Assembly: GCA_038373865.1 (NCBI GenBank)
Contig: JAXGGA010002223.1
Location: forward strand, 1-64,000
Source: Uloborus plumipes
Lineage: Eukaryota; Arthropoda; Arachnida; Araneae; Uloboridae
Reading direction: 5' to 3'
Length of the DNA stretch: 64,000 nucleotides
In this document: one piece after another, positions 11,448-21,564 of the stretch
Position numbering within the stretch: the first letter of the stretch is position 1
Layout: every line of letters begins with the position of its first letter
Program-made: the position numbers and the translations under genes
Notes under the pieces: model-generated
Databases searched by the model: none
Seen by the model: only the letters and a program-made list of their open reading frames with translations
What the model was told of the DNA's origin: nothing

Positions 11448-11897
11448 ATGGATTCTGAAGACGTGCAGATGACGGAAAAAACTCCGGCTTCTCCGAAAGT
11501 CGAAAAACCTCGAGCTACATCTTCCCAGAAGCAGACTGGATCGACTAAAGGTTTGGGCCGCCAAATCATGAACGCCATCCGCAAACTGCAAGGACAAGGA
11601 ACCAATCTCGCCAACATCAAGTCTTACCTCAGCAGGAATGATGATACCAAGCAGAATCAGGATGCGGAGATCAAGATGTACCTGAAGAACGCTTTGGATC
11701 ATGGACAAGTGGTCAGAGAGGCGGGAAACTATAAGGTGGCTGAAAAGGCTCAGAGGAAGGGTGCTGGAGGACGTAGAAAACGTTCAGTGAAGGCATCCCC
11801 TAAGAAGCAAGCTAAAAAATTGGCGAAACCCAAATCTGCGAAGAACGCCGGCATAAAAAAGTCCAGGAAAAGAAAAAGTTCTAAAAAAAGTGGCTAA
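11448..11897 (+). CDS. Divergent linker histone (H1/H5-domain) protein, 149 aa
   Basis: The product is a probable chromatin protein that would bind linker DNA at the nucleosome dyad in the nucleus. The layout is that of histone H1. A short polar N-terminus (about 1-33) with SPK and Thr/Pro-rich words is followed by a winged-helix core (about 34-103) containing GLGRQIMNAIRKL, IKSYLSRN, DAEIKMYLKNALDHGQVV and NYKVAEKA. A basic tail of about 45 residues rich in Lys/Arg/Ala/Ser, including ASPKKQAKK, closes the protein. The single uninterrupted frame and an in-frame TAA 9 nt upstream support this ATG. It is shorter than typical animal H1 (about 200 aa), the core is unusual (no SSRQAI-type word), and no histone 3' stem-loop follows. 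It may therefore be a polyadenylated replacement or germline H1, or a retrocopy. No core histone genes lie nearby. Confidence 0.82.
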   Translation: MDSEDVQMTEKTPASPKVEKPRATSSQKQTGSTKGLGRQIMNAIRKLQGQGTNLANIKSYLSRNDDTKQNQDAEIKMYLKNALDHGQVVREAGNYKVAEKAQRKGAGGRRKRSVKASPKKQAKKLAKPKSAKNAGIKKSRKRKSSKKSG

Positions 11898-11974
11898 ATG
11901 TAGTCTTCAATTTCACTCGGAACTTTTTTTCGAAATTCATCGCGTTAAAAACATAAAGAACTGTTAAATTGTAA

Positions 11975-12182
11975 AAATATTTGATATTTACGTATTAAGT
12001 CCACCGCAGGCTACAGATTTGGCGGTCAAAATGGGTTTGGCGGCTTATTTGGCAGTTTCAGACAATTGCGTCCATGCGCGCGCGAATAACAACCGCCAAA
12101 AAATTCGCCAAATAAACCGCCAACTCTGTTTTAACCGCCAAATCCGTAGCTGTGAGTCAACACGTAAGTACCAAATATTTAT
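11975..12182. mobile_element. Small palindromic MITE in the 3' flank of the H1-like gene
   Basis: Imperfect inverted arms: AATATTTGATATTTACGT..CACCGCAGGCTACAGATTTGGCGG on the left, and on the right the complement of CACAGCTACGGATTTGGCGG followed outward by ACGTAAGTACCAAATATT. The inner TTTGGCGG/CCGCCAAA words recur several times. A related right end lies at 13393-13450. Confidence 0.7.
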
Positions 12183-12221
12183 GAAAATCTTATTTAGCTT
12201 TTAAAATGCAAATTGTCAACA

Positions 12222-12227
12222 AATAAA
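12222..12227 (+). promoter_or_regulatory. Candidate poly(A) signal AATAAA
   Basis: First canonical AATAAA clearly downstream of the H1-like stop (325 nt away) and beyond the palindromic MITE. A CATAAA variant at about 11951 is closer. Which one is used cannot be told from sequence. Confidence 0.3.
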
Positions 12228-12435
12228 AGTACGTCAACTGGAAAATTGAATAAATTTAAGTCCCTATCTTTAAAAAAAAACCTGAACCTAAAAATGAGTT
12301 GAGGGGGAATAATCATAAGGGATATTTCTATAATGGAGAAATTGGCGATTTTGATTCTATGGCGTCAAATTTTGGCGCTAGTGTCTGAGTGAGAAATATT
12401 TTTGCTTTGCACACGAAAGCAAAGAGGGATTAATC

Positions 12436-12582
12436 CTAGTTTAAGGTCCGGCGATAAAGTATTAAATCTGGCAACCACTCAATTATCATTGGATGATTGG
12501 ATTGTTTGGCGATTTTAAGCTAAATGATTGCAACCTTAAGCTACAGTCTGAAAAAAATCGCCAAACCCGGACCCTAAAGTAG
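12436..12582. mobile_element. hAT-like MITE, 147 bp
   Basis: Inverted ends CTAGTTTAAGGTCCGG and, inverted, CTACTTTAGGGTCCGG. The 8-bp flanks GATTAATC (12428-12435) and GATTGTAC (12583-12590) agree at 5 of 8 positions, as expected for an old hAT duplication. No coding capacity. Confidence 0.6.
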
Positions 12583-13037
12583 GATTGTACCGCAAAGAGA
12601 TGGGAAAATCTATTTCTATAATGTTACCATAATGCAAAATTTGCTAAATCAAAATTATTCACGATACCATTATGATAACCTTGTTAATTTCCCAATGATC
12701 GAAATATCCCCGAATTGGCGAAAAAATTTTCAATTGGTAAAATTTCTGCAGCCATTTTTGCTCCTAATGCTGTAATTACGTAGTGTTTCGGAACTTATAA
12801 TGATATTTATTTGGCGGATTACGTTTCATTTTTGATTGAACTTTTAGTCTTATTTGACACCCTTTTGACGCCCTGAGGTCCCCCGCACTTACTTTGTTTA
12901 AAAAGTTAAGCCCTTAGTTTTAAATTTTCGCAACATTGTTTATAGTGACGGTTGTTGAGAAAATAAACGTTTTGTTTTGATTAGTTTGGAGAAAAACTTT
13001 GAAAATACGCTCAGTGTTGCACGATATGAAAATTCCT

Positions 13038-13357
13038 CCTGATTGCTGCAATATGTCTCATCGGCCAAACAGAATCCGAGCAGCAAAATCCGATGAGTTT
13101 TGCTCGAAAAACGATGATATTTGTAGCAATTTACGAGCAGTGCAGTCCTGTGCCGATGAATTTAGGATCAATTTTTTATGCTCGGCCTATTTTCATCGGG
13201 AAAGTTGATCAAAGGATATCGCTTTCTGATGAAAAGTAGCTCATCGAAAACTGTGCTCAGATACTGATAGGAACGATCTCATCGTGCGTTACGGGATCAG
13301 TTTACGAAAAATTCGATGATCGGCCGAGCAAAATCCGATGAGTTGATGCTACTTGGG
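13038..13357 (+). repeat. CGATGA-rich element, copy 1 (5' truncated)
   Basis: About 300 bp closely matching 27775-28093, ending in the same GATGCTACTTGGG terminus. The words CCGATGA and TCATCGG recur in both orientations. The left terminal repeat seen in copy 2 is missing here. Confidence 0.8.
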
Positions 13358-13392
13358 ATCCCTTCATCTCCCAAGCAATTCAATTAACTAAA

Positions 13393-13450
13393 ACCGCCAA
13401 AAAAAAAAAAAAAAACGACGGAATAAACCGCCAAATATGTAGCTGCGGTG
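13393..13450. repeat. Partial copy of the TTTGGCGG MITE
   Basis: Holds AACCGCCAA, an A-run, then AACCGCCAAATATGTAGCTGCGGTG. The last word matches, inverted, the left inner end of the element near the H1-like gene. Confidence 0.6.
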
Positions 13451-13457
13451 AAATTAA

Positions 13458-13672
13458 CCTTTCTCTACTACGGTGGGTCGTATCCGACCCAAATCAAATT
13501 CTGTCTAATTTATTTTTACATCCTATAGTATCATTACTTTTCATTAGTATTCAATTTCCAAAAGATAAATAGTTTTTTATGTTAAAAAAAGGCTCAAAAA
13601 AGAGTATGTCGGATCCGACCCAACAGTAGTGTATGTGTGATCTTATGTGTTTGTCACCGTAGTAGAGGAGGG
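13458..13672. mobile_element. piggyBac-like MITE, family 2 (215 bp)
   Basis: It lies between TTAA sites (13454-13457 and 13673-13676). The ends CCTTTCTCTACTACGGTG and, inverted, CCCTCCTCTACTACGGTG form a ~18-bp terminal repeat. Inside are two palindromic words, GGGTCGTATCCGACCC and GTCGGATCCGAC. Confidence 0.85.
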
Positions 13673-13676
13673 TTAA

Positions 13677-15704
13677 TATGTAAGTATACCCAATTTTAGT
13701 TTAAAACGTTTTTCTTAACAATTTGTTTATATTATATTTAGTTGAAAGCATATCGCACACCAATAATAAAAAGAACACTTTAAAAATTGCATTAGCATTA
13801 AATTTTTATAGAATAAACAAAAAAAAAAAAAAAAAAAAAACAAGACAAAACAAAAAATGATAAACTTTCATTCTCGGTATGCGATATATATGACTGAGAC
13901 GTTTCGTTCCTTGCGTTACTAACGAGCTTCTTTGTTATCGCTTCTGTTTCTCTTTGGACTTTTTATTTTTTTCGATATCTCATTGACCATTGCATACCTC
14001 TTATCCAAAAGAGTATAAGAGTACATATCCTTTTCATTAATTTGTTTTTAATTCAAATTACTATTCATCATCCATCTCTAATGTCTTCATTCAGTTGCAG
14101 AGTCCCGCGTATACCCCCAATTGAGGAAGTTTGCACATCCTTATTCCAATACATCCAACTTATCTTTCACTTTCCTTGCATCTATTATTCCATAAAGACG
14201 GCAATCAGGCTCTCTTACTCAGTCGTGAAGCGTATTTGCCGGGGAAATACCCAGTGTAACAGTGTCTAATGGATGACACAAAAACATACACTGTATTCGA
14301 GCAACAGAGCTTGCCATCATTTGTCACCGGGATAATGTCTTACTCAAAGACGCCGTCATGCATACGTAATTCACAGGATGTTCATACACTCGGATCAAAA
14401 CATGCGAAACGTTTAAACAACTAGAAACAAAGTCTGCCACACAAATTACTCTACCACATCGCGAGCCCGATAGCTCTCTCTCTGCACTTTTTTCTTTCTC
14501 TCTCTTTTGTATTCCGATAAGGCTGACCGATGGGACACTTGATTAATATTAATGTTGCGATCGTAGCTTTTTTACCAGAGGAAAATGTCTTAATTGTGTA
14601 AATAATGCAGTTTTCTTATCGTGCCTGCGATGAGCAAATTGTCTGGGTATTTTTCCCCCCGAGTTCGGTTGTATTCGACCTGTGTGCAGCCTTGGATGCA
14701 GTTCGAATTTGACGTGGCTTCTTTTGTTGAAGCTATTGTTTTGCCAGTGGCTTTTAATTGCTATTATAAGTATAACTTTGATTTTTATTGATAACTATTA
14801 TTATGCTTTTACAGTAAATTTCGGATAAACAGGCTTCCGATAAACCGGATTTTTAACCGGCCACAATTAATTTGAATTTCTACGAAAATCGGAAAACAAG
14901 TTGAAAAAAAAGAGAAGTCCATAAGTGTGAATTATAATTATAAAATAAAAATAAACTTATAACAAGAAGTTCTGTCAAGAACTAAACGAGCCTACTTTCC
15001 CGTCCATCGACATCGGCATTCTCGCATCTAATCAATATTCTCTTGAATATCTGAAACTGAAAATTATGTCAAACATACCTTTATAGCACTTAAAGCTGAT
15101 TTCTAAAAGCAAAATATACCCCTCTCATCAGATGAAATGGACACGTAAAAAGTAAATAAACGAGTAAATAAAGTTTTGTCGCACCTTTTAAAGAATGTAA
15201 CTGTTATAGTTCTTCCGTAGAAAAATTTCACAATCGTTTTCAAAAGAAAAAAAAAGAATAAATAAAATAAAAGTACGAAGAACATCAAAACACATTTTAT
15301 CAAAGAAAGAAAAAAAACCTCGTTCGTTAATAAAATGTCTCGAATTTTATTTTTAATCCATTGCCAGTTGTTAAATATAAATAAAGAATAAAATGCTCTA
15401 GTGAATGAACAATTTTTGTAATCAAAAAAAATATCGTCTGCCAAAAAAATAAACAAATAAAAATAATAATAATTAAACAAAAAAAGAATAAATAAACAAA
15501 AAATCGTCTGCCCAGTCAGTCTTTTTTTTCTGAGCCTGCATTTCCGCAATGTTTGCGGAGTCGGAGTCCTCATAGAAGATTTTTCAGAAAAGTACTTAAC
15601 ATACATTTTTTATCAACGTTTTCTTACAAAGTTAGTTTGAAGGATATCCGTCTTTAAGTTCAGAATCAACATTCAATTTAAATTTCCCAGTAGGCGCTCA
15701 TGTT
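13677..15704. other. Unassigned stretch, about 2 kb
   Basis: AT-rich with an A-run near 13819-13840. The 167-aa reverse frame at 15103-15606 is A/T-driven Phe/Tyr/Leu-rich low complexity. No gene, RNA or element ends recognised. Confidence 0.4.
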
Positions 15705-16290
15705 AAAAAATTTTCTGAATGGTTCATCATTGAACGAAAAATGGTTCAAATTGAAAAGTGAAGTATGGGAATGAGTCTCTCCGAGATCTTTCGAACAAAA
15801 AAAGTTTATTCAATTCAGACGGTTCACTTAAAAGTTATTAGGTGGAGAAAGGTAGCTTGAACGGTTCAATGTTGAACGAAAAAATGTTAACATTGAAAAT
15901 TTAAATGCGGTAATGAATATCCTTGCCGATATCTTTCGAACAAAAAAAAGTTTGTTTGAATCGGACTGTTCACTCAAAAGTTATTAGGGGTGACAGCTTG
16001 TTTGAACGGTTCAATGTTGAACGAAAAATTGTTCAAATCGAAAATGTAGATACGGGAATGAAGTATCCTTGAAAAGATCTTTCGAACAAAAAAAAGTTTG
16101 TTCAAATCGGACTGTTCATTCAAAAGTTAGTATCGCGGGACCGGTTGTTTGAACGGCTCAAAGTTGAACCAAAAATTGTTCAAATCAAAAAATCAAATAT
16201 GGAAATGAGCTGTACTCGCCGAGACCTTTCCAACAAAAAAAAGTTCGTCCAAATCGGAATGTTCATTCAAAAGTTATTAGGGGGGGGGGA
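15705..16290 (+). repeat. Tandem repeat, period ~145 bp, four units
   Basis: Units begin near 15712, 15859, 16004 and 16151. Each holds the ordered words GAACGGTTCAATGTTGAACG, then ATCTTTCGAACAAAAAAAAG, then ATTCAAAAGTTATTAGG or close variants. Divergence between units is high, so the array is old. A (GACC)n stretch follows at about 16293-16325. Confidence 0.82.
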
Positions 16291-16404
16291 CAGACAGACC
16301 GACCGACCGACCGACCGACAGACCGACACACAAATTCCCCATCTCAATACCCTACTTTCAAATTTTTAATTTTTCGATATTCATTTTACCTCTTTATTTT
16401 TTTA

Positions 16405-16480
16405 ACTTGGCGATATTTTTGGACTTGGCGATATTTTTTCTAACTTGGCGATATTTTTTGGACTTGGCGATATTTTTTAG
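16405..16480 (+). repeat. Short tandem repeat, ~22-25 bp unit
   Basis: The phrase ACTTGGCGATATTTTT occurs four times in a row, each followed by a short variable linker. Confidence 0.85.
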
Positions 16481-16798
16481 ATGCATTAAGCTACTTTTAA
16501 TACTTTTTTCGTCTTTCTTTTATTTTTAACGGGAAAGTAGGCTAAAAAGGAAAATTACCGCAGTATTGCATGAACCGGTTTTGTACTGTTTTCCTCATTA
16601 AAAAAAAAATGGAAGAAGAAGAAAATGCATTAGAAATGGTATTATGACATGGGAGACACTAGACGTCAAGTTTTCACCATTAATGTGATGCTTTTAAAAA
16701 ATACCTTCACAATGCATTGGATCGTTAAAACTTTCAGCCGAAAAAAAAGAGTGAAGTTTTCAAACATTCACCCTACAAATGAAAGAAGCTCTTTAAAT

Positions 16799-16875
16799 AC
16801 AGTAAAGCCCGATTTTACGTATCTCGAATCTACGCTTTCTCCGCATTTTACGTTTTTTGACCCAGTCCCTTGAAA
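16799..16875. repeat. Pogo/Tigger-like end fragment
   Basis: After a TA comes CAGTAAAGCCCGATTTTACG, resembling ends of pogo-type elements. A possible partner end (ACGTAAAACGAGGGCTTAATG then TA) lies at 22458-22480, but the intervening 5.6 kb is filled by other elements. Confidence 0.35.
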
Positions 16876-17229
16876 AACGCAAAATCGTGTTTTCTCTGTT
16901 AATTCACTCGAAATTCTGATTTTAATAATCGCTTTTCGTTTTTTAACGCCATTTAATGCTATTTCATTAAATGCAATTCTGAAAAAATGCATTCATACAT
17001 CACATGTATATATATTTTTTCGTTTTCTGCCATAAAATTAATTTCGATAATCGGAGAACCACCGGCCCCTTTTGAGTCTGCTTTCCGGAGTCATTTCTGG
17101 GAAAATATTTTCATGCCAGATAAAACACGTTACAATACGATGTTCGCCCCGATTTTCGTGTTAACATTAAGTACCTACTGATTACTTTGTTTTACGCATA
17201 AAGAATTATTTTCACGAATTCGTCTAGTA

Positions 17230-18640
17230 ACTAGCTGTCGTGGCCGTCACGAAACTTTCTTCTATATCTATCTTATGAATTCCGGTTACAAAATAAAATA
17301 CGTACTCCCCCGAGTAACTGGAGACAGCTACAATTTCCCAATTATCGTAATAACCCTGGCAAATTCAGAATCAATGAGCGAAATTAGAAATCATTGCAAA
17401 AGCCTTGTTTAGATTAATTGCAAACATTTTATTTGTTAGTAAAAAGAAATTGGCAACAGTTAAAAATTTCAAATCATTGAAAGTTTTCAGCTGTTTTGAT
17501 AATTAAATAGCGTGAAAGCGATTTTTTAATGAATTAATTTTTCGCATTGTTGACTAAGCGCAAAAATCACCCCACCCTCCTCCTGGAGCGATTGGCGCCA
17601 AAATTTAATCGATGCTTGCTTCCATATTGGGTTAGTGTTATTCCAAATTTCATTCAAATCGCAGCAATATTTCCCGAGATACAGTAGGTGCAATGACAAA
17701 ATAAGCACTTTTGATTGCTCCACCCCCCTTTGAGATATTGACACACAAATTGAATCAGCACCTGTACTCAATAGGGTCTACCCAGTAGCGTACATAGACT
17801 AAGGTGCGCCCCCCAGCAAGATTTGTAAGTGCGCCCCCCACCCCCTATTAAAATGTAAAAAATATTTTCCCGTGTAACCTTTAGTGCTATTTTTCTGGAT
17901 CGGGCGCCCTCAAACCTCTTGCGCCCCCCGCGCCGCGGGGTTGCGGGGGCGCTATGTACGCCACTGGGTCTACCTATAGACCAATTTTCGTTTGATTCCG
18001 CCGGTTACTTCCTGAGATATAGCAGTCACCCTCGCGCAGAACACGTGCGATTGCTCCACCCCCTTCGAGATATTGACAAACAAAATGAATCAGCACCTGT
18101 ACTCAATAGGGTCTACCTATGGACCAATTTTCGTTTGATTCCGCCGGTTACTTCCTGAGATATAGCAGCCACCCTCGTGCAGAACACGTGCGATTGCTCC
18201 ACCCCCCTTCGAGATATTGACAAACAAATTGAATCAGCACCTGTACTCAGTAGGGTCTACCTATGGACCAATTTTCGTTTGATTCCGCCGGTTACTTCCT
18301 GAGATATAGCAATCACCCCCGCGCAGAACACGTGCGATTGCTCCACCCCCCTTGGAGGAGTTCGCTAAAAAAAGTCAGGTGCACCAGTTCACATGGTGGT
18401 ACATATGTGCAAAAAATTTTGTTCGATTTCATTCAGTAGTTTTTGCTCTAGCGCGGCCACAAAAACTGGTCACACACATACAGACTCACACACACACACA
18501 CAGACAGACAGACATTTTCCAAAAATGGTCGAAATGGACTCAGCGCACCTCAAAACGTGCAAATCCGTCAAAATTCGACATTCGAAAATTTTCACGAAAC
18601 CAATACTTTCTTCTATATATTAGATATAGAAGAAAGTAAA
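17230..18640 (+). repeat. Dispersed repeat family B, copy B
   Basis: It starts CTAGCTGTCGTGGCCGTCACG and ends in TTAGATATAGAAGAAAGT. It matches 4412-4449 plus 6917-7838 but differs in two ways: a 184-bp hAT MITE is inserted (17783-17966), and a ~143-bp internal unit is present about three times (ending near 18047, 18190 and 18335) against once in copy A (about 7374-7520). A (CA)n/(CAGA)n stretch lies at about 18480-18512. Confidence 0.82.
17783..17966. mobile_element. hAT-like MITE, 184 bp
   Basis: Ends CAGTAGCGTACATAG and CTATGTACGCCACTG. Perfect 8-bp duplication GGTCTACC (17775-17782 and 17967-17974). The interior is rich in GCGCCCCCC words. Copy A of the host repeat has the empty site at about 7436-7445. 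Confidence 0.92.
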
Positions 18641-18936
18641 AATTAAAGCTTCACTAATTTCCAAATGGAAATAACGGGGAAAAATAATGGAAACAACTGA
18701 TGCATTCATATTGCAACGTTCAACGTATTATTATTTTTTTTAAATAAATAAATATAGTATTTTATCTTGAACAAAAATTATTACTCAAATAGTAATAAAT
18801 ACATAATAGTAGTATTTTATGCAGTGAGCAATAACGAGTCAGTTTTATAATTTCACTTTGAACATTTTTAAATATGAATTTCACACAAACGTTTACACGG
18901 GAAGTTGCAAAGTAGGATTCTGTAGAACAAAACATT

Positions 18937-19175
18937 ATAATAATAATAATGATAGTGATAATAATAATAAATAATAATCAATTAGTACTTATTATTTTTT
19001 TATTATTATTAATTATTATTATTATTTATTATTATTAATTATTATTATTTGTTATCATTATTATTTTAATATTATTTATTATTATTATTTTAATATTATT
19101 TATTATTACTATTCTATTATTTATTATTATTATTTTAATATTATTTATTATTACTATTCTATTATTTATTATTAT
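18937..19175 (+). repeat. (ATT)n-rich simple repeat with a 42-bp duplication
   Basis: AT-only sequence dominated by ATT and AAT triplets. A ~42-bp block around TATTACTATTCTATTATTTA is directly repeated near 19091 and 19133. Confidence 0.85.
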
Positions 19176-19470
19176 TTGAATATATTTTTTGAAGCCTAAT
19201 ACTTTCGCTAAAATAAAAAGTCTTTTTTTCTGTTATTCGAATTAGTTGAGAAAATTGAAACAAGTTCAATCTGTTGTAGAGAAAAAACTCTTTCTAATAA
19301 CATGAAATGCTAAAGGGGATGAGAAACCTTTCATACGTTTAATGAGTAATTTAAGACAAATATTAGCTTTAAAGTTATTTAAAGAAAAACCAATTCAAAA
19401 TTTAAAAAAAAAGAAAAAAAAAACAAGAAATACGAGATGCAAAGCCTTGAAGCTCGAAGTAATTTTTTAG

Positions 19471-19721
19471 CCCATTTGCCTGACATTTTTGTTTTTGAAA
19501 GATATTTTGTATACTCGTTACAAACAGTGTTTAATGAACGGGGATCATATTAAAACTGTTATGGAACACACTTGACAATGGTTATGTGCTGCAATCTGTA
19601 AATAACGAATTGAGACAATACCAAGGTAATAATTGAACACTATTATTTGGTTGAAATTTTCATTTTGGGAAAATTCGGACTTTTAGACCATCCCTAAAAA
19701 GGAACGCTAGGCATTAATGGG
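19471..19721 (-). mobile_element. piggyBac-like MITE, family 1, deleted inverted copy (251 bp)
   Basis: Inverted relative to 1094-1606. It starts CCCATTTGCCTGACATT after TTAG (a decayed TTAA) and ends GGCATTAATGGG before TTAA (19722-19725). About half of the internal sequence of the full-length copies is missing. Confidence 0.85.
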
Positions 19722-19884
19722 TTAAAAGCGATGATCTTGAAAAAGGAGAGGAAAGGAGTTCAGACACAAATTTAATAAATGTATTGTAGTTTTAAGGGTA
19801 AATCGTTCAGGGAAGTAAGTTTTGATGATGCCAATGTTTTCTATTATTAAAATTTGAATTGCAAGTCAAATGCAACATGCCTAT

Positions 19885-20175
19885 AAAACAGTAATTTAGT
19901 TTACAGTAACATACTGTAAAATTGCTAGTTTTACAGTTTTAAACTAGAATCTCTGCTTCGAGTATAACAATGTTGTTTTTACAGTATAATACAGCTAATT
20001 TTATGGTAATAAACTAAAATTGCTAGTTTACTGTAATAAACAGTAAAATTGCTGGTTTACAGTAATAAACTGTAAAATAACTACTTTTACAGTTTATCAC
20101 TGCTCTTTTAGTTTTAAACTGAAACCTCTGCTTTCAGTTTAAAACTCAAGATTTAAAATTTTTGTCAGTGTATTC
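19885..20175. repeat. CAGTAATAAACTG self-complementary repeat, locus 1
   Basis: Repeated alternation of TTTACAGT and ACTGTAAA words around AATAAAC or GTTTATTAC, so most of the stretch can pair with itself. It ends near a TTTTTGTCAGTGTA terminus that resembles CACTG-type transposon ends. Related loci: 26707-26905 and 28174-29517. Confidence 0.75.
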
Positions 20176-20329
20176 ACAAAACTTCTGAAAACACTTTTCA
20201 GAACAGTTGTTTGATTCAGCACTTTTTTTTTTTTTAATATCTTTGTGAGAACGTTTTTAACCCTCGACACACAAAGGAAGGAGGGTTATGTGTTTGACGT
20301 GTATGTGTATCTGTCGATCTGTGTATCTG

Positions 20330-21556
20330 CAGTGACGTAGCTAGGGGTTGGCAGGAGTGGTTCTTGCCACGGGCGCAGAAGCCAGGTGGGCGGCATTTTG
20401 CCCGATTATTATTATTATTATTTTTTGTCAAGTCCAAACAGGCTAAAAGATGAACATTTGATAGACACCTTAAGCAGCGCAAACTGCGCCCATACGCTAC
20501 AACATAAACCATGCAAAATGTGCAACTTATTAGCTTTGGTAGATTTCGGTTGGATACCCTGCTGTTTGCTTAAATCCGTCTGGCAAGATAGAATTTAGTT
20601 ATATCGTCGCCACCATGCTAAACTTACGAATGTGAAAATTGGCATTTTTCAGGAGCGCCAAAACACTGCATATAACTTTTTCCCACCTGACGCATTTGGT
20701 TATTTTCAATATTTAAACTCTTACAGAGATCTTTAAGTGTAAAACTATCGTTCGAAGGTATAATTTTAACTTTAATTATTTGTAAAATTCGAACTTGAAA
20801 AACGAATTTGAAAAACGCGATTTTTCACATTCGTTACATGGTGCCGACGATATGTGGTCTGGAGTATGTTTTATAGGCTCATCTGCTATCGACCGGTCTT
20901 ATCCTCTTAAAAGCGATATCATTTCAACTTATCAATTACACACTATGCTTCGGAAATAGCGTTCTACGATTTTAAAAATCGGCGAGCGTTTGTTGAAAAC
21001 ATTTCGGATAGAGATTTTGGAATGCGTTTTTATGATGATGATTTTTATTTAAAATGCACAAATTATGTTTATTGTAAACATTCTTCTAGTGTTTTAAAAC
21101 AAATTCTATTTAAAATGAGAGCTGTTGTGGAAAAAAAAACACAGTGTGTTTAATAACGAATTGCAAGAACTATTTGTAATTTGAATTTATGTGAAAAGAT
21201 GGGGAAAGGTAGGAACTCCCCGAACTAAGACTGTCGGAAAGACAAAAATTCTCCAATTGAACAAAAAACTTGTAAAAATAAAACTTGAATTTTACCCAAT
21301 AATACGAACACGCAGACATATCATGCACACATAAAATGAGATGGAACACTGAGCATTGCTAAAAACGCTGAAGGAAAGAAAAACGAAAAAAAAAAGGTTG
21401 CAATATTGTCTGCAAATTTTTCGAATAAATAAATCAAAATTTTGGAAGAAAGGAAATTTTGAGAGGTCACAATGACCTCCCATCAGAGCGACCGTTAGGG
21501 GGGGGCGCAATTTTTCAAGTTCACCACGGGCGCTGGGCCCCATAGCTACGCTACTG
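20330..21556. mobile_element. hAT-like non-autonomous element, 1227 bp
   Basis: Ends CAGTGACGTAGCTAGG and CATAGCTACGCTACTG. Perfect 8-bp duplication TGTATCTG (20322-20329 and 21557-21564). Subterminal words CCACGGGCGC (left) and CACCACGGGCGCTGG (right) are shared. It contains the 253-bp MITE at 20601-20853 and a palindromic AGGTCACAATGACCT word. No transposase frame. Confidence 0.92.
20601..20853. mobile_element. MITE with ATATCGTCGG ends, copy 1 (253 bp, nested)
   Basis: The inverted ends ATATCGTCGCCACCATGCTA and, inverted, ATATCGTCGGCACCATGTAA extend on both sides to GAATGTGAAAA. Sister copy 41545-41783 is about 80-85% similar by eye. It sits inside the hAT element 20330-21556. Confidence 0.85.
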
Positions 21557-21564
21557 TGTATCTG

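Noticed and set aside
11898..11975. Histone 3' stem-loop after the H1-like gene
   Set aside because: No GGCTCTTTTCAGAGCC-like hairpin is present in the first 80 nt after the stop.
15103..15606. 167-aa reverse frame
   Set aside because: Low-complexity Phe/Tyr/Leu from A/T-rich DNA; no homology recognised.
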